A stretch of DNA of 64,000 bases from Chiua virens (lineage: Eukaryota > Basidiomycota > Agaricomycetes > Boletales > Boletaceae), in contig JAHNUO010000015.1 in the NCBI GenBank assembly GCA_019787685.1, forward strand, positions 930,001-994,000. Reading direction: 5' to 3'. Shown in pieces: positions 1 through 11,312 of this stretch. Made by a program: the position numbers and the translations under genes. Every line of letters begins with the position of its first letter. The stretch's first letter is position 1. The notes beneath the pieces are model-generated. The model did no database searches, was not told where the DNA came from, and worked only from the letters and a program-made list of their open reading frames with translations.

Positions 1-1823
1 CCGAAGCACCGGATCCACACGAAAATGATGTCCAGTGGCGCCGCGAAGGAACGATCTGTAGCGTGGATGTTCCGAAAGGACACGAATGCGCTTTGCTGGC
101 CCGTTGGAGGTGACACATATGACCCTCATCGAGATCATCTCTACTAGTAGTAGATCTAGAATGCGTTCGGATAAAACGTGCGCGTTGGGAGGTCTAGATA
201 CTACTAAACCGGCAGCACGTCGGTTGCGGGGCTTGAAAAACGGACGGAATGGGACCGTTGCCGTCGCCGATCATCAACACCTGTCATGTCATTGGCAGAG
301 CTCCCGCAATAGTTCGGAGACTATTTACTTTTCCAACACCGGTCAAGAATTCTGCTCCCAAAGCGGTTACGCTTGGTAATATTATTATCCTCGACTTTAT
401 CATTGATATACATATCTACCGATGAGGAAGAAGTCACTTCACGCACGGAATGGTAATGCCAAGCATCCCTTCCCGTTGAACGGATCACTCGAGTATGTTG
501 TTCGATTCTGCCTACGGTTTGCTCCGGTTCCATCTCCAGACATGTGATCTTCGATTAGGTGGCCAGAATTCAGCCAGCTTTGGGATCTTTTCTCGCACGG
601 ACAGACCCTAACATAAGTGTCATTATTTCATGACTCACGCGTTGCCTACCAGGACAGGAATGGTGGATGTCCATTTGTTTTCTTTGCATTATGTAAACCC
701 TCCGTGGTGACGTGTTCCCCCTGTCGTCACGCATAGTTTCTTGAAAGATATTACAGATCAAGTTCCGACTGGGCAGTTTCTCGTAACCGAATGGAAGTCA
801 TCATTGATATAATCTAAGATCAGAGGTGCGCTAGTTCACTTGGTAAGAAGAACCTATTGCAAATGGCGGTTGTGAATTCTGGTTATGTGGGACACGTGAG
901 CCTTATACATACTAGTAGCAGTGTGAGATCTGAAGAATGGATATGATTGAGGTCGTGGTTCCTGTACATTCACAATCCAGAGGGTCCAGGCCAAGTTGGA
1001 TAAGAGCCTGAGAAGCTCCTAGATATCATCACTGAGATCCGATCTGAAATCGAAATGCCGGCTGCCGCCTTGTGAGTCACGGTTGCAAAGTCTCAACTAG
1101 TACTATACGCGGATGCGGATAGAATGTTCAGTAAACGATAGTTAAGAAGGGGCTGTTCGAAATTAGCTGGATTGAAGAGTGTGTAGTACAGCAGTATTGG
1201 GTCTCCCTACCTAGTATACTTCGAGATCAGAAGACCGCGAACAGATTTTGACCATACCATTACGAAGGCAGTACTTGCTGGTGTTACTACAGCCACATGT
1301 GGCTTCACACGTTTGACAGCATTTTCTAGATTAGAATCTACAGCACCAGGGCTAGGGTTCACTGACATGTCCATCATGGTTTTTCCCAATATTACACCTG
1401 TCAGTCACCATCGTTGATCATCTCGCTCGGAGTATTAAAGCACTGCACCCAAGCAATCAGGATGTCTCAGACTCCTAAGTGGTTCAACAAACTGTCCGCA
1501 AGACACTTTCTAACATTTGACTGTCAATTTATCTGCTCACGAACACTCTTGATCGTGCAGGCTGAAAAGACCGAAATCCCAACATACCTCGGGCTCTGAA
1601 AGCAAATCATCCTTATCCTTGACATCATCTCCATCCGGCGAGCAGTTGAGTTGTTTAGTACTACCATCCAATCCGAGTCGTCAATAAATGCGGACCTAAC
1701 GCTCAAAAACATAGGCCAACGGCGGCAATGGAACCAGGGAGTAGGTGAGTTCCAACCCATGATAAGTAGTCGTCCTAGAACACTTATCGAGACGACGTCG
1801 GATGCCACGGAAACAGTGATGCT
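1..1823. other. Left-edge stretch with no gene recognised
   Basis: Only short open frames are present and none resembles a known domain on either strand. The sequence has no obvious tandem repeat, LTR or tRNA. The last part is the upstream region of the metacaspase-like gene that starts at 1824. Confidence 0.4.
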
Positions 1824-3862
1824 ATGCGTCTCCCAAACACTTCATCGGCGGTACCACGTATATTTGCGCTCGTCAGTTGCGATCGACAGATACAAATCTC
1901 CCGAGCTCGACTACCTTACCGGATGCAAAAACGATGGGAAGCGGTTCATCAACGTGTTGACTGGCGTGCTTGGCGTCCCGGATTCGCACATCATGTTCCT
2001 CGCGGATGAACAAGCGACGCAAAAATCGATCTTGAAGCAGTTTGACCAGTTTCTCCTGAATAATGAAAACATTCAGCAGGACGACGCGATCGTGTTCTTC
2101 TTCGCCGGGCATGGAACTTTCCTTGAGGCTCCTCAGGGATGGGTTACGGAGAGTGGCATGATCGAGATCCTCTGTCCCCATGACGTGCAAACGGTTGGCG
2201 TGGACGGAGAGCAGATATGGGGAATCAGTGATCGTAGAATCAATACGTTCATGCGAGAGCTTGCTTTCAAGAAGGGCGACAACATAGTATGTCCTCTGTT
2301 CTTTCATTCCTGTGGTTTTCGACAGAGGATGACTTTTTCAAGGTTGCTGTGTTCGACTGCTGTCATTCTGGTGGTCTATCGCGAGCTCAGGAGGGGAGAT
2401 TTCGCGTTAGGTCTATCCCACCACCCCCGCGCCCTCCCCCTCCGAATTTTGATCAAGAAATTTGGTTGTCCATCCCAGAACCTTCCAGTCGTTCTGCAAA
2501 GACTGTGATACAAACCGGATTTCAATATAAAGCCATGGAGTCCCATGTCTTCCTGGCTGCATGCCGTCCGGACGAACAAGCGTTAGAGGACAAAGACGGG
2601 CCCGGTGGTCTCTTCACGACTGCGCTGATACAAGGCTTGTGCAATTGTAGTCTTCACGACACAACTTACGTCAAGTTGTTCGAGGCGTTGGACGTAAACG
2701 AGAGAGACCAGCACCCTCAATGCGAGGGCACAAACAAGGACAGGCTCCTTTTCAGTGTCAACACGATTCGGGACGGGGAAACCACATTCAAGGTCTATGA
2801 GAAAAGAAACAAACTATACGTCACTGCCGGGAAGATCCATGGGGTCGTCGTTGGTACGGAGTTTAGCGTTGTATCGTCCACACAGCGATTCGTGCTCAAG
2901 GCTAAGAAAGTTAACGCTTTCGCAACCGAGCTCGAAGGAAGCCATCGTACACGTTAGTAATGGGAAGGCCACCGTGTCTCAATGGAACCACTTTTCACTG
3001 AGGGTGCACTCCTCCATTCGCTTCTCAAGCCCTCACTTTACTGTCGTCCCAAGCGAAGAACGAGGAGACGTTGCCCTGAACCAGATCGAGTTTGAAAAAT
3101 GGGAGATCGAACGCTTAGACACACTGATTCCTGAATACTCCACCCGCGTCGTTCGCTTTGACGCAGACGCCAAACGGACAAGAGACATTCTTGATGCAAT
3201 CTCGAATTTCAATTCTTACCTGTATCGTTCGGACGGTGGCGATACTCCCTTCTCCGAGAAAGTGAAAACGCGATTGAACCGCCTCGGAACCGTCAATGGG
3301 GGAGAGTTCGGTCCTGTGGACGACGACCTGCTGGAAGTCCCCCTATCATCGTCTTCTGGCATAGAGGTGAAACAAGCCATTATCACCGACCTCGATGCCC
3401 GCTATTGCCTTACCTTGGAAAACTACTCCGAGACCAATCTTTTTCCCTACATCTTCTATTTCGACCCCTCGGACTATGGTGTTTTTGTGCGTTTCTCCTA
3501 CCTTTTTTCTATGGAAGTTGGCTAATTTGCTCCCTCACAACGGCGTGGCTTCTAGTCTTGGTATATTCCACCATCGTCCACGATGCCTCCACCTCTCAAG
3601 CCGATCAAGGGAGATGGAACACCGTCAGTGTTTGCATGCGGGTACGGGGCGTTCGGAACGAACCCCATCGAGTTTTACCTACCCCCTGGGAATAAGACAG
3701 ACTCCGGGTTCCTGAAGATATTCCTGACGACGGACATACGTCGACATGGGAAACGTTGAGCAGTGTCCAATCAGCGAGCTCATACGCGCACGTGGGTTTG
3801 GACACAGGCTCAAGGGAGCGTGGGCCTGCGAGACGTTTGTGTTGACTTGCAAGAAGTCGTGA
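1824..3862 (+). pseudogene. Metacaspase-like (peptidase C14) gene with three +1 frameshifts
   Basis: Caspase-fold cysteine peptidase of the kind expanded in Agaricomycetes. The N-terminal p20-like domain shows DYLTGCKND, the catalytic His motif FFFAGHGT (about 2100) and the catalytic Cys motif VFDCCHSGG (about 2345-2375). An intron at 2287-2342 (GTATGT...TTCAAG) joins GDNI to VAVFDCC exactly as the family requires. Further introns are likely, for example 3487-3555. The C-terminal part (FPYIFYFDPSDYG, WYIPPSST, DSGFLKIF) matches the usual extension of these proteins. The frame must shift by one extra base at about 1875 (FALV to VAIDRYKS), 2931-2940 and 3736, after which YVDMGNVEQ continues to the stop at 3860-3862. 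It is either a pseudogene or a gene hit by sequence insertion errors. Both catalytic residues are preserved. The start at 1824 is the first Met ahead of the conserved RIFALV strand. Confidence 0.75.
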
Positions 3863-4218
3863 AGTGCACATGCCAATCGCTTGTTGGGAGATGCGATACA
3901 TGACGGACATGCGCCGGGGTGGCTAGAAGGAGAGATATCTCGGGTTTGACCTCTTTTACGCGCATATATTCTAGAGTTATGAGTGATAATTTTCATAGGA
4001 GTGAGTAGTTCTGACCCGCATGCTAATGACAGAGTTGTGTTCTGCCGTTGCCTCGGTTGGACTGTATGTTTCAGAAAGTATAATCGGGAGATAAATATAC
4101 GTTGGCAAGTCAAAGCAGGGAGTTAAGAGTGGTCGTGGTCAAGATGTAAGTAGCTACAGTGTCTGGTTGCCCAACAGCAAATTGGCAATGGGTGAGATAA
4201 GCCGTGAGAAAAAATGAG

Positions 4219-5541
4219 TCAACCGCGCTTCAAGACATACTGCAGGTATCCTTCGTATGCCGACCTTGCATCGCTCAGAAGTGTGTCTAGAAGGATTCTC
4301 CCGGACTCGTCAAGGTCCCCATAATTGGCTTCTTCCTCCAATGCGAGGCAGGATACCGACTTATCGCACACCTGCTGAACCACCTTCTTCCTCCACTTGT
4401 CCCAGACGGGAGTGTCGTTCGGGAGCAGAGTACGCAGCATTTTTTGGACAGCATCAGGGGGAGGATTATGCACCCTGTGAAAAACGAGCATGGCAACAAA
4501 GACGGCCATCGTTGTCCTAGTCCCAAGGAGGAATTTGCGAACTGATGGGTCGCCGAGCTTTTGGAACAAGATTTCGGTTTGCAGTATCTCCCGTCTGATA
4601 GAGGAGATGTGGAAAGTATATGCCCAAGATACGCAAAGCGAGATCACGAACATGAGCTGGCCAAAGAGCGTTCCTTGGGGAATGAGGAAGAGCTGGGATA
4701 GGAAGTCGAAGATGAGGAGGAGTGAACATACACCGATGGCGTGCTGCGAGAGTTGACCACCGTGTAACTCCAGTCCGAATTTTCCTTTTGTGATGGCGTT
4801 GACGGCGTTTTCAGCACCATTCACTACGACCACGATGTTGGACTCCTCCCAAATCACCGGGACGAGGATCCCATTTCCTTGCGGCGAGCCTGGAGCGGGT
4901 GGGTTGACGGACTGGAGAATGAGTTTGCATGATGAACCGATCGCAAGGCTAGCACATCCGCCAGCAATCATGCCGATCAGAATAACAGAGAAGCTATACC
5001 AGTCATAGACCAGGGCGCACATGACACATGCCGTACTGCTGATGATGATCGGAATGAAAGCTAGGGAGACGTTGAATTTAGTTAGGCGGGGAACATTGTG
5101 GTCGTAGTCAACGTTGCCCAGGTCGATAAGTGCGACGTGCGCGGGTGTCGTTCTTCTTCCCTCAATCTCGGTCTCCATCCTGATCTCCTTGCATCGCTCT
5201 ATCGCCAAATATCCCAAATGACCCGTTTGCTTTTCCGTGCCAGACAAGGCCGCGGTGTACGTTGGCCCCATTGCACCATCAAACCCAAACAAAGCGGCTG
5301 GTGATTTAGTTGTGTGAGGGAATAGCTGTCCCCAGAACTTTTGGGACTGCGCAAGGTGGCCAAAGTGTCTTGCAACACCCAGACTGCCTGGAGAGTTGTA
5401 CCATCCGAGCCAACGTCTGCCCTGGTACAGCGGTATGAGAGCCATGGCTGAGATGCTTTCTTCGCCACCAAAGATGCCAGCGAGGCCCCACGCATTGAGG
5501 GAGAACTTGACGTGCGTGAGCGGTAGAGGGAGTGGAGCCAT
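4219..5541 (-). CDS. Polytopic membrane protein of unknown function
   Basis: A single long frame of about 440 residues, unusual here for lacking obvious introns. The N-terminal third is soluble and contains LGWYNSPGSLGVARHFGHL. The middle holds several hydrophobic stretches (SLAFIPIIISSTACVMCALV; SFSVILIGMIAGGCASLAIG; CSLLLIFDFLSQLFLI; LMFVISLCVSWAYTF), so four or more membrane segments are likely. The C-terminal 100 residues are soluble and acidic. A CAG directly precedes the Met codon at 5541, so a short 5' exon may exist upstream and the open frame's earlier Met at 5565 may be intronic. It converges on the metacaspase-like gene. I do not recognise the family by name. Confidence 0.7.
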   Translation of the reverse strand: MAPLPLPLTHVKFSLNAWGLAGIFGGEESISAMALIPLYQGRRWLGWYNSPGSLGVARHFGHLAQSQKFWGQLFPHTTKSPAALFGFDGAMGPTYTAALSGTEKQTGHLGYLAIERCKEIRMETEIEGRRTTPAHVALIDLGNVDYDHNVPRLTKFNVSLAFIPIIISSTACVMCALVYDWYSFSVILIGMIAGGCASLAIGSSCKLILQSVNPPAPGSPQGNGILVPVIWEESNIVVVVNGAENAVNAITKGKFGLELHGGQLSQHAIGVCSLLLIFDFLSQLFLIPQGTLFGQLMFVISLCVSWAYTFHISSIRREILQTEILFQKLGDPSVRKFLLGTRTTMAVFVAMLVFHRVHNPPPDAVQKMLRTLLPNDTPVWDKWRKKVVQQVCDKSVSCLALEEEANYGDLDESGRILLDTLLSDARSAYEGYLQYVLKRG

Positions 5542-5783
5542 CTGACAAGTGAGTGCGTCGCCCAATCCGAAACGTTCTCGTGTAATATGTAACTAAATTA
5601 AACAGACGCCCATGGCGCAACTTGAACAGGCTGTCCCGGACCACTGGCAGTTAACCATCATGAGGCTAGAGCCTAGCACTTGTTCATTATCTTCATTCAA
5701 CAGGTAGATTCTCAGGCGGTGTTCCGAAAGAGATGACTGTGTGATTGAAAACCATTGGATCTGCAGGGAGAAGATTTATGGCG

Positions 5784-5912
5784 GTCAAAGTGCACTTTTA
5801 TTCGGCGCACACATTTGAGAGTGGCGCAATCATTTGGGAGGGATGGCGCAATCATTTGGGGGGGATGGCGCAATCATTTGAGGTGGCGCAATCATTTGAG
5901 CGGTAGGGACAA
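5784..5912 (+). repeat. Left inverted terminal repeat with tandem GCGCAATCATTTG units
   Basis: Four copies of a (T)GGCGCAATCATTTG(A/G)GG motif lie at 5823-5903, inside the palindromic GTGCAC terminus. The reverse complement recurs at 11200-11312. This is a plausible transposase-binding array. Confidence 0.8.
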
Positions 5913-6185
5913 CGCACACACTTGAACTTCGGAATAAAATTGTAAACGCATTCCAAAACTTCTGAGTCCATTCCCTCTCAGGCCATCGGTTCGTAACAGA
6001 TACATGGGTTCATGTACGTAAAACGTTCGTATCGTACCCATAGAAGTCAGTATTAGTGGAGTGAGTGGGATGTGTGGATGCTAAATGGGATAAATGTGCG
6101 ACGAGAAAGGTATTAAGATGGATCACCGGCTCGGTCCAGATGCGACGGGGGTATCAACAACGTAGCAGTTAGTGTGAACTTGAGA

Positions 6186-7827
6186 TTAGTTCCATGGATT
6201 TCGGGAGGGGCCTGCTGGAATGCGTACGGCAATCGATCGGCGTCCCGTCATCACAGCCTGAGTACCCGATCCACTAGGGCCAGCTTCAGCGACTTGAACA
6301 TCATTGAATGCTTCATCGGCCGGGTAGCTTTCTGACTTGATCCGCTTGCCACCTGACCCTGAGGGATGAGACTCAGACACAAGCTCTGAGAGCGACACAC
6401 GACGTGGTCGCTTCGATCTGGTAGTACCTTGATTACAATTTGAGCGATTTGAGGTCCACTCGGGGTAGTACTAAGCTTACCTGTGTCCACTGCCAACTCA
6501 TGTGCAATAAGATTTGTGAAAAAAAATTCATCGTCGCTTCCAGGATCGGGGAGGACAACAGGAGTGTGTGCTGTGGCCCGGGGTATGGTTGACTTGGTGG
6601 ACTGGCTTGGAGCCACTTCATCGTTGGTGGCACCGGCAAGCACACCGAAAGCTTGAGGGGTAGTCTCGATAACCTGAATGTCAGACTCATCAGATTCAGA
6701 GTCTGTTGTAGATAATTCCAACACTGTTGTGACCGATCGAGCCGGAGCTTTGCCCTTACTACCAGGTGGTCGTGCAGGGTGGGTGACCTTGTTCGAGACG
6801 TCTGCTTCGTTGAGGTCAATATCGGCTTCATCCTCCGAGGCAGCATTGTGGTCAGCACTACCGCTCAACGCTCTGGCAATGGCACGATCCCAATTGCTGT
6901 ATATATGTTTTGGGATCACGATGTGAGGAGCTAAAACGAGCAACGATAGGTTAGTTAAGCACGAAGGACCACAAATTCAGGGTGGCAGTACAGACCTATG
7001 ATGACAGAAAAGGAGGTGAACTTCTGTCCTGTAGTCCCTTTCACTTCATCGAGCTCCTTGCCGGTGATTGTCGTACGCCTGAGACGAAAGTATCTCTTCC
7101 GTTCTGAGCTCAAAAGAACCCAGTGGAAGGAACCCTCATCTGGTCTACCAAGATGGGCATCTAGCCATTGGAACGGCTTCGGGAGTAGGCGACGAAGCCA
7201 TAAATCAATGTCTGTCGTGGTCCATGAGATACGAAACTCAATTGGTTGCTCATCATGCTCGCTGACGAGCATGCCATAGTCACGAAGCTCTTCAAGCTCG
7301 GCCTTCCCTAGTTTCCTGGAGTCTGTGAGTTCTCCATCCTAGACATGTAGTCGTTTAGACTTAAATACACATGCAAAGAACGTACTAACACTTACTGCAC
7401 CAAGACCATACGGCGTCATGAATAGGATCCCAATTTTGACAGCACGTTCGATGCGTGAACTACTGGCAGTAGAGCGAGTGGTGGTGTTCACAGGTGGGAA
7501 TCCACGGGTTGAAGCCTTGAATTTTGCTGCACGAGGAGGCATCTTGCGGAGGCCAGCGATGGCTTCGTGGCGAACGAGTTCGAGTTGGGGGGTGGTGGTC
7601 CTGGGTTGAGAGCGGGAACGAGTGTACTTATCGAGTATATCCTGAACGAGAGTTTTCTCTGAGGGAGGTGGGCACGAGGCAGCATGCCGCTGGGCAGGTC
7701 TGGGATCAGTGGCATGGTGGGGATTACCGGAGGGAATGGGGTGGTGGCATTGCTTTTGCCGGCATGTCGTGCACCGGTTTCCCTTCCGACCACCCCCTGC
7801 AACGAATTGAGTGCATGCTACAGACAT
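6186..7827 (-). CDS. Unrecognised transposon-borne protein (TPYGLGAV...DGELTDSRK)
   Basis: An apparently intact gene. Exon 1 (7827-7397) encodes a Cys/His-containing basic N-terminus (NRCTTCRQKQCHH) ending in FMTPYGLGA. A GTAAGT...TCTAG intron leads to exon 2 (7338 to about 7001: DGELTDSRKLGKAELEEL, SWTTTDIDLWLRRLLPKPF, GRPDEGSFHWVLL). The next intron joins VII to APHIVIPKHIYSNWDRAIARAL. The C-terminal part is acidic and low-complexity (TTDSESDESD, PGSDDEFFF), with a probable further intron near 6430, and ends at 6186. I do not recognise a named domain. Because it lies inside the terminal repeats and beside the integrase in the same orientation, I infer it is an element-encoded accessory or DNA-binding factor. 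No disruptions were seen, in contrast to the integrase. Confidence 0.6.
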
Positions 7828-7914
7828 GGTAGTCACCACCAAGTCAAAGGACAGGATGTAGGAAGAGGAAAGGGAGCCACGACGAATGTGAAAAATTGCG
7901 ACTGGAATTTTATA

Positions 7915-9800
7915 CTACAACTCGCCATCTTCAATCAGACAGATGCGCGACATGATATCTAACCCATTTGCCCACAAGACTGCACGTGGCCACCATATGA
8001 CAAGCGGCATACCCACCTCATATTCCCTTTTACTGCGACCGACGGAAATTACTTCGCGTTCAGGGTACAGGCCATCCACCCATTCTTCCTCGGCTACTCC
8101 ATAACCGGTCGGGATGTTGCCTCCGTCGTGTGCTTGTTGAAAGGCGAGACTGAAAGCCTGATATGCCTCGATCGACTGGAAGGGATTGGCTGTCGAAGGG
8201 ACATTGGTGGCAGCGTTTCGAATGTGCCTAGTAGCTCTAAATTAGTAACTTGAAACTAACGAATGAAAATTGTACCTTTGTTGGTCAGCCCTAATCTCCG
8301 CATCGATGACCTTGGAGTCATGCTGATGGTGATTATGACATTCAGCATACTCGCCATGCAGGATTTGAGACAGGAATCACATATCCTTTTGGAAAAATTA
8401 ACCTAAAGTCAGAGTTTGAATGCGCATGTGAAGGTGTTACATACCAGTGGCGAGCGATTATGTCCTCGCTTTGAGACAGAGTGGTGATTCCAGTCATTCT
8501 GAAACTGCGCGCAATCAGCATTGAGTTCGTCAAGAAATAGAAAGTGTAATAGCCAGAGATGATGAGGATTAGCGGGATCCAGCATATGAAGGTACTCCAA
8601 ACGAGTGAAGAATGCTCGCCAACAACGCACGAATTGTGCGCCAAGATCAACCCACAGACGTTCGATTCGTGAATTCCGTGTGGATCGGCCCCACAAGAAT
8701 GATGACCGGTTGCAACCGCGATGTTCGATCATCCATGTTGCGACTTCAATGTTCTCGCCGCCACGATCGCCACGCACCCGCCAAGGTGTTCCGTATGCTT
8801 GAACCGCACACAGAAAAAGGCGAAGTACTGTTGATGCGCGATTGTCAGTGCTCGCTCGTAAGCCGACAATCTAGTAAAATGATGTAAATAGTTGTTACTT
8901 AAGACGGTGCAAAAGTTTTTACCATTCGACAATGACCATCTATCATGCCGTGAATGACAATGCCCCACCGTATGAGTTTGTGATGGCCGTCGATATGCCA
9001 TACATAGTTTGAGCGTGGTGCTTCGTATACACGACGCTGGATTGCTGTTTGATGGCGAATGATACGGCCGAGTGGGTCAATCCGTTGCAGCGACATCCGA
9101 ACGCGCTCTCATTGAATGTTTAGCCCATGGGACTTCAGAGATGCGAGCACAAACTGAAGACCCGCATTTGGGCGTTCAAGTTTGTAATTGCGTACGAGAA
9201 CATCTATTTCTGCGTCAGTTATGTCCGAAAACGTCTTGACAAGGCCGTTGATTTGAAGGTAACGACGTAAAGTATTGCGATGGATGCCGAGTGTTTGCGC
9301 AATCGTTTGCAGTGACAAGCGACGGGTAGGTGCGATGGCATTTTCAAGCCACTCTTGATCGCATTCAAATGGGGGACGGCCAGGGCTGCGGTCATCTCCG
9401 GGAACATGATGTTGTACGGGCATAATGTGAACAATTTCTGCTGTAGTGTCACTATTTCCAAGTCACTTTGAGTGAACGCTTACACTGAAGTTACTCACCG
9501 CTCGGCTGCAGCAAGTGCGGCATCTGAAAGTGCACAGAAAAGCTGTCCTAGCTTATGTGCACTTTCCCCAGCCCAGTCTGTATCTCCAACTTCTGTTTGC
9601 AACACGCCAAACAGTGGAATCATCTGAAAATGTATGTGATCAGCATGGATACGAAGGCGAAGCGGGTCACCACCATCTTCCTGACGTAAAACTTCCAGAG
9701 CATGCTGACAAGATTGTTGAATAATCCCATGAGCTTGAAGGATGTCGGCTCGCCAGGAGTCCCTGACCGGGAGGTCAGGGAAATCTTGAGGATACTGCAT
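7915..9800 (-). pseudogene. Transposon integrase (rve-like DDE) with two in-frame stops
   Basis: N-terminal exon from Met 9800 (about 100 residues). The second exon holds a helix-turn-helix (LSLQTIAQTLGIHRNTLRRY) and, after the stop, the first catalytic Asp in VWHIDGHHKLIRWG. The third exon has the second Asp in VRGDRGGENIEVA and the Glu in RNSRIERLWVDLG, followed by WNHH. The last exons give QILHGEYAECHNHH and a long C-terminus ending GEL at 7915. An in-frame TGA at 9109-9111 (IQ*ERVR) and another at 8377-8379 (DM*FLSQ) interrupt it. Both are explained by single transitions (CGA to TGA, TGG to TGA). Otherwise the frame is open across about 1.9 kb and four or five short introns. The copy is therefore recently inactivated. 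Role: strand transfer for the surrounding element. Confidence 0.8.
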
Positions 9801-10089
9801 GGACCGGTTGACGTGAAAAAGCTTGAAGCAGTGTGAGAATCCGTGAGATTGTTGATCACGTGCTCATGAATCTGAATCTTTCACCGTCACAGTGCCTTCG
9901 ATCTTCATTAATCACTGCCCAAGTCAATCCCAATGCGTGAATCGGTGCCCTATTTATCCTCAGTCTGGATGCCATTTATCAACTCAGTACTCCACCCAGG
10001 TCCTAAGAACCTATTCCTTGAGTTCTGATTTTTCTTTTACCTGTACGCCTAACTTCCGTGACTGAATTCATCAAACCACTCAGGCTGTC

Positions 10090-11123
10090 ATGTCGGATTT
10101 TCCTCGCAAGCGGCACCCTGTGTTCTACTACGTAGATGGGACAGCTACTTTTCTCGTATGTCTTCACCTTTTGTATTACATCGATGGGATGCAAACTGAA
10201 CAATCCGGCGAGTCTCTAGGTTCCTGAGCCTACATGCGAAACATTGTACAAGCTATACCCCGGTCATCTTGCGATGCAGTCGCCAATATTCGATGCGATG
10301 TTGTCCCTACCTCAGGGCGAAAACCAGGAGAACATAGAAGGCCGATCCGACGACAATCCTATTGTCCTGCATGGGATCGTCCGGCAAGAGTTTGACCATC
10401 TGCTATGCTATCTACACGGCCGGTAAGTTTCAATGTTTCACACTATGGAATCATGAGAATGGCATCTAACATGACTTGGATGTATGTAACAGTCGTGGCG
10501 GTAGTGACTCAGAGCTAGAACGCCGGGAATTCCTCATTTCCGTCCTCAAGCTCTCTGACCTTTACCAAATCGACACCGGCTTTCAGTTTGCTGTTTCTGA
10601 GCTCAAGCGTGCCTCGCCAATGCCATTCGAGCCTTCGTTGAAGTTGAAACTTGGGCGCCAGTACCGGATCAACGAGTGGGTTGAACCCGCATTCCGTGCA
10701 CTGATGGAACGACCAGTATCATCCATCACCCGTCTTGAGGCCCACCAGATGGGGATGGAGTTCTTTTGGATCCTTGTGACGACGAAGGCTGAAATAGAAG
10801 ACCATTATCGTGCTCTTGCTTACACAGAGCCAGCATTAGATCAATTGGGTGACCTCTGTGAAACTCCACAGGCCTGTGCGGCAGTGTGGAAAGATGAGTG
10901 GTGGAACGGTATCGCTCGCCACCTCCTGCATCCCGAAACCCCTTGCCGAAGCCAGAGCGGCATCATTGCCCTCTTGGAAGGAACCGACTTCGATGGTGGC
11001 ATCTGTTCCACTTGCAAAGCCGGCATTATATTAAAGTTGATGGACTCGCCTGCGCTTCGGTATGAGGAGGCACAGGAGGATATCGCAACTGTATTTGTCA
11101 TGGACTATCAGATGAATGGATAA
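10090..11123 (+). CDS. BTB/POZ-domain protein carried inside the transposon
   Basis: Three exons with clean splice sites: 10090-10155, 10220-10422 and 10493-11123 (about 300 residues). The N-terminus follows the fungal BTB pattern: HPVFYYVDGTATFLVPE, LAMQSPIFDAMLSLPQG, then DDNPIVLHGIVRQEFDHLL. This is a POZ fold in which the pathogen- or host-style 'DNPIVL' core is followed by an alpha-helical C-terminal half (LISVLKLSDLYQIDTGFQFAV). Such proteins dimerise and recruit partners; no function is assigned to this family. The stop at 11123 lies only about 80 nt from the right terminal repeat, so the gene is cargo of the element or was engulfed by it. No frameshift or stop is present. Confidence 0.8.
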
Positions 11124-11199
11124 ACAGGCCAGTAGTGTACAATGGTTTTCTCTTTGTCTACGTGTATCGAGTTTCCGAGTCCTATGTATTTTTTTCGCG

Positions 11200-11312
11200 T
11201 GCGCTGTCCCTACCCTCAAATGATTGCGCCATCCCTCCCAAATGATTGCGCCATCCCTCCCAAATGATTGCGCTACCCTCAAATGATTGCGCCGAATAAA
11301 AGTGCACTATGA
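11200..11312 (-). repeat. Right inverted terminal repeat of the transposon
   Basis: Contains four spaced copies of AATGATTGCGC(C/T), the reverse complement of the left-end units, and ends in GCCGAATAAAAGTGCAC. Alignment with the left end is nearly perfect over the inner repeats and the 20-nt terminus, and weaker outside it. Confidence 0.8.

Larger units (their letters stand above)
5784..11312. mobile_element. DNA transposon with inverted terminal repeats carrying integrase, accessory and BTB genes
   Basis: The two ends are inverted copies of each other. Each has AGTGCACTTTTATTCGGCGC followed inward by three to four tandem copies of a unit based on GGCGCAATCATTTGGGAGGGA, ending in a GTAGGGACA block. 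The interior (about 5.3 kb) holds a minus-strand accessory gene (6186-7827), a minus-strand DDE integrase (7915-9800) and a plus-strand BTB gene (10090-11123). I could not define a target-site duplication: the flanks GGCGGTCAA and ATGACACCC do not match. The exact outer limit is therefore uncertain by some tens of bases. The superfamily is not assigned; the IDGHHKLIRWG integrase is not a classical Tc1, hAT or PIF transposase. Confidence 0.7.

Noticed and set aside
5784..11312. Assignment of the TIR element to KDZ (Kyakuja-Dileera-Zisupton) or IS3EU
   Set aside because: The integrase motifs do not let me choose and no target-site duplication was found.
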